Part shown: one piece after another, positions 1 to 8,207 of the stretch | How positions within the stretch are numbered: the stretch's first letter is position 1 | Layout: every line of letters starts with the position of its first letter | Assembly (NCBI GenBank): GCA_937862885.1 | Contig: CALMEE010000018.1 | Location: 1 to 54,497, forward strand | Length of the DNA stretch: 54,497 bases | Direction of reading: 5' to 3' | Source: an uncultured Planctomycetaceae bacterium | Lineage (GTDB): Bacteria > Planctomycetota > Planctomycetia > Pirellulales > Pirellulaceae | Notes under the pieces: model-generated | Databases searched by the model: none | Seen by the model: the letters and a program-made list of their open reading frames with translations, nothing else | Told to the model about the DNA's origin: nothing | Translations under genes and position numbers: made by a program

Positions 1-82
1 CCAGCTGCTTGAAAGAAAACGGTGCAACATTGGGTGAAACGATCAAATCGACCTATGATGACGTTTTCTTTCAAGCAGCTGG
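1..82. repeat. 21-bp perfect inverted repeat at the window edge
   Basis: Bases 1-21 are the exact reverse complement of 62-82, separated by 40 bases. The repeat begins at the first base, so its true outer limit is unknown. It lies inside a coding frame. This is typical of a fold-back artefact at a contig end, though a real hairpin cannot be excluded. Confidence 0.9.
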
Positions 83-602
83 TTTGCCAAACATCAAAAT
101 CGTGCAAGCTGGCGAATCGGCCCACTATTCCGAACCGATCATGCAAGGCGGAGGTGCAAACCGAATCTTGATTGGGGACCCAGAACTAAAACTGTTCACG
201 CCGACGCCAGCACCAGGCGAGTCGATTAAAGTTGAATGGGATGCTAAAGCTAATGAACTGGTGGTGACCGTCGATTGGGAGAAGGGTTTTCACGCCACGG
301 GCTGGAACATGTTTGGCGAAGACCGCACCGCCAACTATCGTATTAAAACCCGCGTTGCCTTGGATCAAGAACTCGCGTCGCACGGCGAACAATTCGCGGC
401 CCAATTGAGCAAACTCAGTCGCACGCCGACTGTCTCCTGTACAATCGTTGACGGAACCCAAGCTCCCATCGAATGCCACCCTCGATGCGTCGTGGAATCA
501 TTTGCTGGGCAAACTTATCTCCACCTGCAAGCCTCGATGAGCCGAGACACCAACTACCAATCCTCCTTCACCGCCACATTCAGGATTCCGCTTGACAAGT
601 GA
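3..602 (+). CDS. 3' end of an unrecognised protein (5' partial)
   Basis: An open frame runs in from the window edge and ends at TGA 600-602. About 199 residues are visible. The last two thirds look beta-rich, as in a C-terminal sandwich domain. The stretch IGDPELKLF after a Gly-rich GGGAN resembles the end of the catalytic domain of gingipain-like (C25) or other caspase-fold peptidases, but no catalytic His or Cys can be assigned, so this is only a guess. The first seven codons lie in one arm of a 21-bp inverted repeat (1-21 with 62-82). They may not be genuine, while the second arm reads naturally as coding (VFFQAAGLPN). The family is not recognised with confidence. The next gene downstream on the same strand is 340 bp away. 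Confidence 0.6.
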   Translation, partial: SCLKENGATLGETIKSTYDDVFFQAAGLPNIKIVQAGESAHYSEPIMQGGGANRILIGDPELKLFTPTPAPGESIKVEWDAKANELVVTVDWEKGFHATGWNMFGEDRTANYRIKTRVALDQELASHGEQFAAQLSKLSRTPTVSCTIVDGTQAPIECHPRCVVESFAGQTYLHLQASMSRDTNYQSSFTATFRIPLDK

Positions 603-941
603 ACCATTCTGAATTCGGGAAGCGCGCGATCCAGTGAATCTTGAAACGCAGAGGCGCGGAAAAGGCAGACAGATACGGGGCAAGCAACTTTGTGTTCTCT
701 GCGCCATTGCGTTTCCGTAACTCTTCTGGCAGTGAACTCGGCCAATTTCCGGCTCGCCTAGCAAGTCCAATCCATCCGCTGACCGGCCGCAGTTCCAATG
801 TATTAATACCGTGGCGACAGCTACATTGGCTGTGATTTTGCGTGGATGCCCATTCCTTTGTTTGCTTGCGATAGGCGTTGGCGTAGTGTATTTTGAAGGC
901 GCGGAGTTTATCTTGCAGTTTATTTTTGGAGTGTCACAGCC
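603..941. other. Intergenic region with an imperfect inverted repeat
   Basis: No convincing gene is present. An imperfect inverted repeat pairs 641-664 with 694-716. Both arms carry variants of a GAAACGCA..GGCGC motif, so the transcript could fold into a hairpin of about 75 nt. The GCAGAG/CTCTGC wording resembles dispersed intergenic elements found in many environmental bacteria. A weak ribosome-binding site (TGGAG, 927-931) precedes the next gene. Confidence 0.45.
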
Positions 942-2327
942 ATGCGCAATGTTCTTGATTCGAGACTCGATCGACGAAGTTTCTTGGCCGGGATTGCGGC
1001 TGCGAGTGCGGCGACTATGTGTCGGCCACAGATTTCCATGGCGGCCGGATATCGCTCGCGGAGTGACCGCCCTGTCTTTGCGACCGTGGGGTTGAGGAAT
1101 CAAGGCTGGTTCATCACGCAGAAGTTTATGCCCTACGCCGATCTAGCTGCTTTGGTGGATGTTGACCAAACTGTGCTCGGCGACAATATCCGCAAAGCGA
1201 CGGAGGGTCAGTCCAGGGAACCTCAAGGCTACGAGGATTATCGCCAAGTGCTGAAACGCGCTGATATCGATGCGATTTTGATTGCCACGCCCGATCACTG
1301 GCACGCCAAAATCGCCATCGAGGCTTTGTTGGCCGGAAAGGACGTATACTGCGAGAAACCGCTGACCTTGACTGTCGCCGAGGGTAAGTTGATCGAAAAA
1401 GTCGTCGAGCAAACAGGGCGTGTGTTCCAAGTGGGTACACAGCAGCGTACAGAATCGGACCAATTTTTCTTGCAAGCAATCGCTCTAGTGCGAGAAGGTA
1501 GGATTGGCGACATTAAGAAGATCACCTGTGGAATCAACAGTTTTTCCGACTCGCCACCGATTCCAGTCGCTGATGTTCCGGCGGGATTGAACTGGGATTT
1601 CTGGCTCGGCCCGGCTCCCAAAGTCGACTACCGCGCACTGCCCGAGATTCGCGAGGGCTACGGCGGCGGAGTGCCGTTATACAGCAATTGCCATTACTCG
1701 TTCCGCCAATGGCACGAATACAGTGGCGGGAAGTTGACCGATTGGGGAGCCCATCACGTCGACATCGCTTATTGGGCTATTGAGCACTTGATCCAAGAGA
1801 CAACACGACCGATAAGAGTCACCCCACTCGAGTTTGTGCTACCGGTCGAGTACCGAAACGGATATCCGACTGTAGATGATCAATACAACGTCGCCACGAA
1901 ACACGTCATCCGCGTCGATTTGCCCGGCGACATTGAACTCGTCATCACGAGCGAAGGGGACAACGGCATTATGTTTGAGGGGACGAGGGGGCGCTTTTTT
2001 GTCAATCGCGGCAAACTTGTGGGACGACCGGTGGAAGATTTGCAAGAAAATCCACTGCCGAGCGGTACAATCGAAGAAGTCTATGGAGGTCCGGTCAGTG
2101 CCGATCATTTGGCCAATTTCGCAGAGTCGATCAAAACTCGCCAGCAGCCGATCTCGGACGTGTGGTCTCACAACCGGATGCTGGAGATCTGTCATTTGAG
2201 CAACATCGCGATGCGGCTAAACCGTCCGCTCGAATGGGATTTGCAAAAGCGAGAGATCATTGCTGACGACCAAGCGAGTTCATTCTTGAGCCGGGAATGC
2301 CGCCAAGGCTATGAAATTGAAATGTAG
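942..2327 (+). CDS. Gfo/Idh/MocA family oxidoreductase with Tat signal
   Basis: Predicted NAD(P)-dependent sugar or polyol oxidoreductase, 461 residues. The N-terminus reads DRRSFLAGIAAASAATM (from residue 10), a twin-arginine signal, so the enzyme is probably exported folded. A Rossmann domain follows. It contains ATPDHWHAKIA and the family signature CEKPLT (about residue 138), whose lysine is usually catalytic. The C-terminal alpha/beta domain includes WGAHHVDIAYW (about 267), a typical substrate-side His motif. Length matches the large Tat-exported subgroup that is strongly expanded in planctomycetes and linked to polysaccharide breakdown. The ATG at 942 is preceded by TGGAG at a suitable distance. 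Substrate cannot be told from sequence. No sulfatase or glycosidase lies next to it here. Confidence 0.93.
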   Translation: MRNVLDSRLDRRSFLAGIAAASAATMCRPQISMAAGYRSRSDRPVFATVGLRNQGWFITQKFMPYADLAALVDVDQTVLGDNIRKATEGQSREPQGYEDYRQVLKRADIDAILIATPDHWHAKIAIEALLAGKDVYCEKPLTLTVAEGKLIEKVVEQTGRVFQVGTQQRTESDQFFLQAIALVREGRIGDIKKITCGINSFSDSPPIPVADVPAGLNWDFWLGPAPKVDYRALPEIREGYGGGVPLYSNCHYSFRQWHEYSGGKLTDWGAHHVDIAYWAIEHLIQETTRPIRVTPLEFVLPVEYRNGYPTVDDQYNVATKHVIRVDLPGDIELVITSEGDNGIMFEGTRGRFFVNRGKLVGRPVEDLQENPLPSGTIEEVYGGPVSADHLANFAESIKTRQQPISDVWSHNRMLEICHLSNIAMRLNRPLEWDLQKREIIADDQASSFLSRECRQGYEIEM

Positions 2328-2655
2328 CCTCGAGCAAGTTTGTGGGAGGACCGATCAACCACAACCCTCATTGGTCGTAGCGACTACGGCAAACGGTGAC
2401 ATTTGGAATTTCAACTCCTACCGAGCCGGCGATAACTAATCGACAAGCAAATTCGAAAGCTCTCAGAACGAAAGGATGAAGAGCACAAAAGGGAAAATGC
2501 CTGAGCTTCGTTGTCCTTTGAATTCTTGTCCTCATAAGTGTGAAAACGGACGGCGCTTGGAACCAAGATAAATATTTTCCGTTCGATTCGTGGTAGCAAA
2601 TATGGTAATGGCATTCTCCCGGCGGGCCGTGAAACATGTTGTCCCGTGGTGTCGC
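2328..2655. other. Convergent intergenic region
   Basis: This lies between the ends of the oxidoreductase and the recQ remnant, which point at each other. A small hairpin (CGTAG-CGA-CTACG, near 2375-2387) is visible but has no T-run. No gene was recognised. Confidence 0.4.
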
Positions 2656-4878
2656 TCACGCATGTAAGAACTCAGTCTTGTCCTTCTTTTGTTCTTCGCA
2701 CGCTAGGACGATATTTATTGCGTCATACGAAATTCGTCCGTGGAATGCGTCAAAGATGGGCTTGGTTCGCTGATCGTCGCGAAAGGAGGCTGCGATGCGG
2801 ATTTTTTCTGCGGTTTCGGAATCGAGCCAACGCGTGGGATCGGTGATCTGCCGTTGACGGATGTAGCCGATTAGGTAACTGATAACCGTTGAATGTGCTA
2901 GGTTCAGTCGATTTGCAACTTCCTCAATCGAAATCCCATCATCAAATAGCGGAAACGCTCGCAGCGCATTGGAACTAGCAGACTTGATTCCCGAAGCCGA
3001 AATGTTCGCTGGTCCGCCAATATGCACGTCGCTCGTATTACTGACCATGACATCCGTTTCGATTTGGTTTTGTTTACACCAAGCACTCACGGCGGACATG
3101 AAGGACTCGCCGTATTGTTCTGCCTTGCGTTGACCCACGCCATGCACGGCCAGCAACGTTTCCCTGCGAGTTGGGCGACGACGCGCGAAGTCTTTCAATG
3201 TCGCATCGCTGAATACAACGAAAGCAGGAACTTGCTGTTCCTCGGCAAGGCGTCGCCGCAATATTCGCAGATGTTCGAACAATTCGCGATTGACTCCCTC
3301 TCAGAAGTCGACAATGCGCGTGGATGTAGCCAACGCCTCTGTTTTGCCCTTGACCGTATTGAACAGGTCAGGCGTTAATTCACCGCGCATGAGCTGCCAA
3401 CCGCGATCCGTGATTTGCAGCACGGGGTGTTGGCTACATCCACGCGCACCAAGAATCCCTGGACGATCAACTGATCGATCCAGTCGGAAACTTGATTGCG
3501 CGACACGTCTTTAAGCAATCCGTAAGTGCTCAATTTGTCGTGGCCAAACCCAAGGATCTTTTTTTCCTTGCTTCCCACCAAAACTCGAGTAATGTGAGCT
3601 GCACCGAACTTGGAATGGCAGCGATGCACACAGGACAAAATTTTTTTGGCCAACGACCAGCGGGCCATCCGTCCGCTCGGACTTTCCGAGGCAGACGTCG
3701 CAAGCCTGGCACATTTGTTCGAAGGTCTGGTCAAAATACTCGACCAAAAACTGATGACGACAGGTCATTCCATGACAATAACGCTGGACGATTCGCAACG
3801 ACTGCTTGGCTTGCTGCCGCACCTCCTCCGGCGAATCCTGAATAACTCGCTCCCAAGTTAGGGTGTCCTGAGTACCATAAAACAGCCAACATTCGGAGGT
3901 CAACCGATCGCGACCGGCTCGACCGCTTTCCTGTTGATAATTTTCGATGGAGCGGGGCATCTCGAAATGGATCACGTATCGAACATTCGATTTGTCGATG
4001 CCCATGCCAAATGCCACCGTAGCCACGATCGCTTCGATCTCGTCATGTTCGAACGCCTCCTGGTTTTGAATTCGTTCAAGCTCGGTCAAACCCGCGTGGT
4101 AGGGTAGTGTGCGGTAGCCTAATTGATTCAATGTGTTACTGATCTGCTCGACTTTGGCACGCGAGATGGCGTAGATGATCCCCGATTGGTTGCGATACCC
4201 ATCCATCACGCTGCAAATCTGGTTGAAGCCCGATTCGCGTCGCTGTACGTGGTAAATAAGATTGGGGCGGTGGAAACTGCCAATCAATATTTCAGGGGAG
4301 CGCAGTTGAAGCTGGACCGCAATATCTTGGCGCACGTCTGGCGTGGCCGTGGCCGTCAAAGCAGCCACGGGAATATCAGGAAACCACTCGCGGAACTTGG
4401 CCAGCCCACGATACTCTGGGCGGAAATCATGTCCCCAACTGCTAATACAGTGCGCCTCATCGATGGCGATCTGCAGCGGCGGGTTGCGGTGTAGCTGCTC
4501 GATCATGCGATCCGTCAACAATCGTTCGGGAGCCACATAGAGCAGTCGCAGCTTGCCGGCTGACCACTCGGCCAGCGTTTGTTCTTGCTGGCTAGCCGAT
4601 TGGGAACTGTTGAGAGCTGCCGCCGTAATCCCTATGCCGCGCAATGCATCGACCTGATCTTTCATCAACGAGATCAATGGCGAAACAACCAATGTCATCG
4701 CCCCGCGAACCAGGGCCGGAACTTGATAGCAAACCGATTTTCCGCCACCGGTCGGCAGTACGATCAACGCATCGCGCCCTGCCAGCGAGGCCTCAATCGC
4801 CTGAGCCTGCAGCGGCAGAAATGAATCGTACCCCCAAAACTGTTTCAGCACCTTTCGGGCGTCTTCGATCGTCGGCAT
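2656..4878 (-). pseudogene. recQ: ATP-dependent DNA helicase RecQ, interrupted
   Basis: RecQ unwinds DNA 3' to 5' during recombination and repair. The first frame (4878 down) carries the helicase core with Walker A PTGGGKS (about residue 42), IAIDEAHCISSWGH, QESGRAGRD and the zinc cysteines (YCHGMTC..CQACDVC). The RQC wing continues in another frame (SLAKKILSCVHRC..GHDKLSTYGLLKD). The HRDC domain plus a C-terminal helix-turn-helix (GISIEEVANRLNLAHSTVISYL) lie in a third segment that starts at 3282 if TTG is used. Three lesions separate them. The first is an A7 run (T7 on plus, about 3640-3646) where six A would give LVVGQKILSCV. The second is a C4 run (3424-3427) where five C would give NTPVLQIT. 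The third is a TGA at 3301-3303. All domains are otherwise well conserved, so decay is recent or the errors are technical. Divergent from the DUF488 pair. Confidence 0.88.
3315..3448. repeat. 20-bp perfect inverted repeat inside recQ
   Basis: Bases 3315-3334 and 3429-3448 are exact reverse complements with 94 bases between them. One arm encodes the RQC wing (VRVDVANTP). The other lies in the linker before HRDC. The C4 frameshift (3424-3427) touches one arm and the TGA (3301-3303) lies 11 bases outside the other. Confidence 0.9.
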
Positions 4879-4898
4879 GGTGGAGCGACTCCGTAAAA

Positions 4899-4924
4899 CT
4901 GGTACAATGTTTTAGTCATACCAG
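4899..4924. promoter_or_regulatory. Short inverted repeat between divergent recQ and DUF488 genes
   Basis: CTGGTA (4899-4904) and TACCAG (4919-4924) form a 6-bp inverted repeat with 14 bases between, enclosing a TACAAT hexamer that could be a -10 box. It lies in the 104-bp divergent interval, where promoters for both directions must sit. Operator function is only inferred. Confidence 0.3.
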
Positions 4925-4982
4925 ATTTATTCAGCTTCGTAAATCAGCCGAAACAACAGTCCAATCCGCGCCCGCACGTCTC

Positions 4983-5579
4983 ATGGTCTATTGTAAACCC
5001 GCTTTATATTCTATTGGACATTCCAATCACGAGTTGGATCATTTTCTCGAGTTGTTGCGACAGCACGAGATCGAAGTGCTGGCCGACGTACGCTCGCAAC
5101 CTTTTTCGCGATTCACGCCGCATTTCAATCGAGAGATTCTCAAAACGGTGATCCAATCGGCGGGGATGACTAATTTGTTCCTCGGCGATCAGCTCGGCGG
5201 GCGACCAGAAGGAGCAGAGTTTTTCGATGCTGCCGGGCACGTTTTATATTACCGAGTTGCCAAGAGCCCCAACTTTTTGGCGGGTATCGAGCGTCTAAAG
5301 AAAGGCGCCAAGCAATACCGCGTGGCTATGATGTGCAGTGAGGAAGACCCTTCTGTGTGCCACCGATTTCTGCTGGTCAGCCGCGTCCTGACTGAACACG
5401 GCGTGGAAGTCCAACACATTCGCGGCGATGGCGAAACCCAAACCGAGAAGGCGGTCTGTGCCATCAGCAAAGACAATCGTCAGCAAGGCTTACTGTTTGC
5501 AGATATGGAAGACGAGACATGGAAATCTTTACGATCGGTTTTACCCAAAGCAGCGCCGAGCGATTTTTTGGAAGGTTGA
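4983..5579 (+). CDS. DUF488 family protein
   Basis: A 198-residue protein of the DUF488 family (biochemical function unknown to me). Family hallmarks are visible: SIGHSN near the start, LADVRSQPFSRFTPHFN, and the Cys/His-Arg motif MCSEEDPSVCHRFLLVSRVL near residue 115. Conserved Cys, His and Arg suggest an active site. The open frame extends upstream to 4644, but homology begins at MVYCKPALYSIGHS, so the ATG at 4983 is chosen. It shares 61 bp with the next DUF488 gene in another frame, which implies translational coupling. It is the first gene of a three-gene set that starts 104 bp from, and divergent to, recQ. Confidence 0.85.
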   Translation: MVYCKPALYSIGHSNHELDHFLELLRQHEIEVLADVRSQPFSRFTPHFNREILKTVIQSAGMTNLFLGDQLGGRPEGAEFFDAAGHVLYYRVAKSPNFLAGIERLKKGAKQYRVAMMCSEEDPSVCHRFLLVSRVLTEHGVEVQHIRGDGETQTEKAVCAISKDNRQQGLLFADMEDETWKSLRSVLPKAAPSDFLEG

Positions 5580-5956
5580 AACGCGCGGGTGTGCGAAGGT
5601 TGTTCGACGTGCGGCTGAACAATCGATCCCAACTAGCCGGTTTTGCCAAACAAGACGATTTGGCTTGGTTCTTGAGACAGCTTTGTGACATCGAGTATCG
5701 CCACGAGCCGCTGTTGGCTCCAACCCAGGAGATGCTGGACGCCTACAAGAAGAACGGCGGTAACTGGAGCGAATATGAGCAGCTGTTTTTGTCTTTAATG
5801 GGCGAGCGAAAAATTGAATCGCACTACCAACCGAGCGACTTCGCTACACCAACGGCATTGTTGTGCAGCGAAGCCACTGCTAACAATTGTCATCGCCGAC
5901 TGGTGGTCGAATATCTCAATTCCCACTGGAGCGGCGCCCAAGCAATACACTTGTGA
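5519..5956 (+). CDS. DUF488 family protein, second paralogue
   Basis: A 145-residue DUF488 protein, diverged from its neighbour. It starts MEIFTIGFTQSSAERFF (the GFT version of the GHS motif). It continues with LFDVRLNNRSQLAGFAKQDDL and keeps the terminal Cys/CHR motif LLCSEATANNCHRRLVVEYL. It is shorter than the first paralogue. Its start lies 61 bp inside the upstream gene and its TGA is 11 bp before the ATG of the dual-OB gene, so the three are almost surely one transcript. Two unequal DUF488 copies in one operon may form a heteromer; this is inference. Confidence 0.85.
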   Translation: MEIFTIGFTQSSAERFFGRLKRAGVRRLFDVRLNNRSQLAGFAKQDDLAWFLRQLCDIEYRHEPLLAPTQEMLDAYKKNGGNWSEYEQLFLSLMGERKIESHYQPSDFATPTALLCSEATANNCHRRLVVEYLNSHWSGAQAIHL

Positions 5957-5967
5957 GCGGATTCGTC

Positions 5968-6660
5968 ATGCAAATCCTCGTCAACCATCTGACACGTATG
6001 CAGCCCGGTTGGATCTGTTTTGCCGGGATCGAGTTGATCTCGCGGCGCCAGATTCGACCGGTGCAAGATCGGCCACTTACGAGAAAATTATTGGCAAGTG
6101 AAGGCGGGCCGTTGGCGTTGGGGCATGTAATCGAACTGGGCCCATCGGAGTTTTGTGGGCGAGTTCCCGAAATCGAGGATCGGAAATTTCATAGCGACCA
6201 AATCCAACTCATTCGCCAAGTGTCATTTCAAGAGCTGCACGATGCCTGTGCAGAGATTTCTGCCTCTCGGCTGCGCGATATTTTTGGTAACGAGTTGCTT
6301 TGGATCAATCATCATCCCAACCAGCCTGGCACGGCGGCAGTGGATGAACATGCCGGAATCCGCTCGCTGGGGTGTTATTGGGCGACTCAGGGGCGCCTGC
6401 AATTAATTACGTCAGGCGATAGAAGCAAGGTTCGCTTTGAGTTCATGGAGGACAACCTGCAATTCAGCATTCCAGTCACCGACATTCGGCTCTTTCTTGC
6501 GGACCACCAGACCCCAAACGAAGTAGCCTTACAGCAAATGAATTCCGCGCTTCAGAATCAGGAAAAAACATTAGTCGCCCTCGGCCTCTCGCGCGCCTAC
6601 CGTATTTCGGATTCCCAACCCGCCCGCCATTGGTTGCAACTCAATAACCTGATCGCCTGA
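5968..6660 (+). CDS. Dual OB domain-containing protein
   Basis: A 230-residue protein matching the consensus I know for dual OB domain proteins. It opens with a LTRMQPGWICFAGIEL motif. IRPVQDRPL and GGPLALGHVIELGP follow, then PEIEDRKF, and later AGIRSLGCYW, with VTDIRLF near the end of the second barrel. OB folds usually bind nucleic acid or small ligands. The ligand here is unknown. The open frame reaches up to 5887 but the family homology starts at MQILVNHLTR, so ATG 5968 is used. It follows the second DUF488 gene by 11 bp. Its TGA is followed at once by the inverted end of the RAYT element. The tail (residues 185-230) is helical and poorly conserved. Confidence 0.75.
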   Translation: MQILVNHLTRMQPGWICFAGIELISRRQIRPVQDRPLTRKLLASEGGPLALGHVIELGPSEFCGRVPEIEDRKFHSDQIQLIRQVSFQELHDACAEISASRLRDIFGNELLWINHHPNQPGTAAVDEHAGIRSLGCYWATQGRLQLITSGDRSKVRFEFMEDNLQFSIPVTDIRLFLADHQTPNEVALQQMNSALQNQEKTLVALGLSRAYRISDSQPARHWLQLNNLIA

Positions 6661-7394
6661 AAAGGGGTCAGGACTCATTGTTAGGTACAAGTGTCTGTAG
6701 GAAGCTATTGAAATGCCAAGACGACCACGAGCTGATGGGGTTTATCATGCTTTGAATCGCGGTAACGACGGCCTGACCATCGTTCGCTAAGACGCAGACT
6801 ACGAAGCCTTCGAGAAAATTCTATCCGAGGGGATGGAACGCTATGATGTTTCTCTGTTTTCGTTTCAGTTGCTACTCAATCATTGGCATTTCGTTCTGAG
6901 GCCCAACCGGGGCGGTGCGATGAGCGATTTCTTGCGGTGGATCACGGCGACTCATGCCATGCGCTATCACGCCCATTACCAGACTTCCGGTCAGGGGCAC
7001 GTCTAACAAGGGCGATTCAGAAGTTTTCCGATTCAGCACGATGAACACTTTTTGACGGTTTGCCGCTATGTTGAAAGGAATGCTCTGCGTGCTGGATTAG
7101 TCCAACGCGCTAGGGCATGGTGGTGGGGATCGCTGTTGCGTTGGCTTCAGCAGCCCGAACCGGAACTATTGACAGCTTGGCCAATATCTCATTCGCCCAG
7201 TTGGGTTGAACGTGTGAATCAAGCATTGACTGAAGCCGAACTCCAGGCGATTCGCACTTCTGCGCAGCGTGGAAGTCCCTTTCGAGATGACAGTTGGATA
7301 GAATCAACAGCAAAACTGCTGAACTTGGAATCATCACTACGTCCGCGCGTCCACTTCGCTGCCAAAAATAAAAACAATGAGTCCTGACCCCTTT
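6661..7394 (+). mobile_element. RAYT/REP-like element with 22-bp inverted ends
   Basis: Bases 6661-6682 and 7373-7394 are perfect 22-bp inverted repeats built around GGGGTCAGGACTCATTG. They enclose a Y1-type transposase frame and little else. The left end starts directly after the stop of the dual-OB gene. The right end lies 12 bp from the stop of the convergent PepSY gene. The arrangement fits a REP-associated tyrosine transposase with its REP-like sequences. No target-site duplication was seen. Confidence 0.8.
6713..7387 (+). pseudogene. REP-associated tyrosine (Y1) transposase, two nonsense codons
   Basis: The frame of 224 codons starts MPRRPRADGVYHALNRGND, the standard RAYT beginning. 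It carries the HUH motif as NHWHFVLRP and the helix with the catalytic tyrosine, CRYVERNALRAGLV. The family would act as a single-strand DNA transposase on the flanking repeats. Two in-frame TAA codons interrupt it. Codon 26 (6788-6790) sits where the family usually has Lys (R-K-DADYEAFE). Codon 98 (7004-7006) sits where it usually has Tyr (GHV-Y-QGRF). No frameshift is present, and the rest is well conserved, so inactivation looks recent unless these are sequence errors. Confidence 0.85.
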
Positions 7395-7406
7395 AGTTCA
7401 CCCGAA

Positions 7407-7940
7407 TTAGGATTTAAGCCGTTTGCGTTTTTTGGCGCGGGATTGGTAGGGGAGGTACCATAGGTATACTCCGGTTAACCAAAGGCCTAGAAGGATGAGT
7501 CCGTTGGGGAGAAAGATTAGTAGCTTTGACCATTCCCCAAAAATCGAACCATCGTGAAATGCCTCGATTAAATCGCTACGCCGATACGCCGACAACAGGA
7601 TACTTTGCTCGGCATGTTGGTTCAAATCAATTTGCAACTCCCAGTTGGAAGTGCTTTGGACCTTGACGAGTCCCCTCGAAGGTCGCACATCAAGCCGATC
7701 GATGTCGCGCCATTCATTAATATTTGCCTCTGGTACGGATCTTGAGATTTGCAAAATGCGCTCCAGGTCGATATCTGGTATCTTGGTCGTGCCTCGCATG
7801 GTTGGTGGCTGAACCCATGGAACTTGCTTCTTCACCTGTAACAATATTCCGGAAACAATCACGAGCAGCAGAGGCAATGCGCAAATGATTGCCCCCCAGC
7901 GATGAATCCTCCGGGACCAAAGTTTGATATTCAGCTTCAT
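7407..7940 (-). CDS. PepSY-associated membrane protein
   Basis: A 177-residue membrane protein. It opens with a conserved cytoplasmic stretch (LWSRRIHRWGAI) and a first transmembrane helix (about residues 15-34). A periplasmic domain of roughly 100 residues follows, then a second helix (about 143-163, LLIFLPNGLILLGLWLTGVY) and a basic tail RAKKRKRLKS. This is the short PepSY-TM layout seen in proteins near iron or redox genes, but no such partner lies here. Its stop faces the RAYT element 12 bp away. Start at ATG 7940 gives a typical N-terminus. Function unknown. Confidence 0.75.
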   Translation of the reverse strand: MKLNIKLWSRRIHRWGAIICALPLLLVIVSGILLQVKKQVPWVQPPTMRGTTKIPDIDLERILQISRSVPEANINEWRDIDRLDVRPSRGLVKVQSTSNWELQIDLNQHAEQSILLSAYRRSDLIEAFHDGSIFGEWSKLLIFLPNGLILLGLWLTGVYLWYLPYQSRAKKRKRLKS

Positions 7941-8207
7941 TCTTGGTAATTCAATCCAAAATCAGGTTTGACAAACGGCCCGGGCACGTCCCATCGTGAA
8001 TCGGGCCTTATTGTACAGGTTGATTGTTTTTTTTCCACAGGAACTGTCTTAATCTTGACAATACGCCTGACCAACTGATTGAGCTTGGCTATTTCATTAA
8101 CTAGACTTGTGTCAACGCATCTGTGTGAAAAATATCGAAAGTGACCCACCTTGAACCCCAAGGTAGCGTGCCACACTAAACGTCTTATCGATCAAGGAGA
8201 ACCGGAC

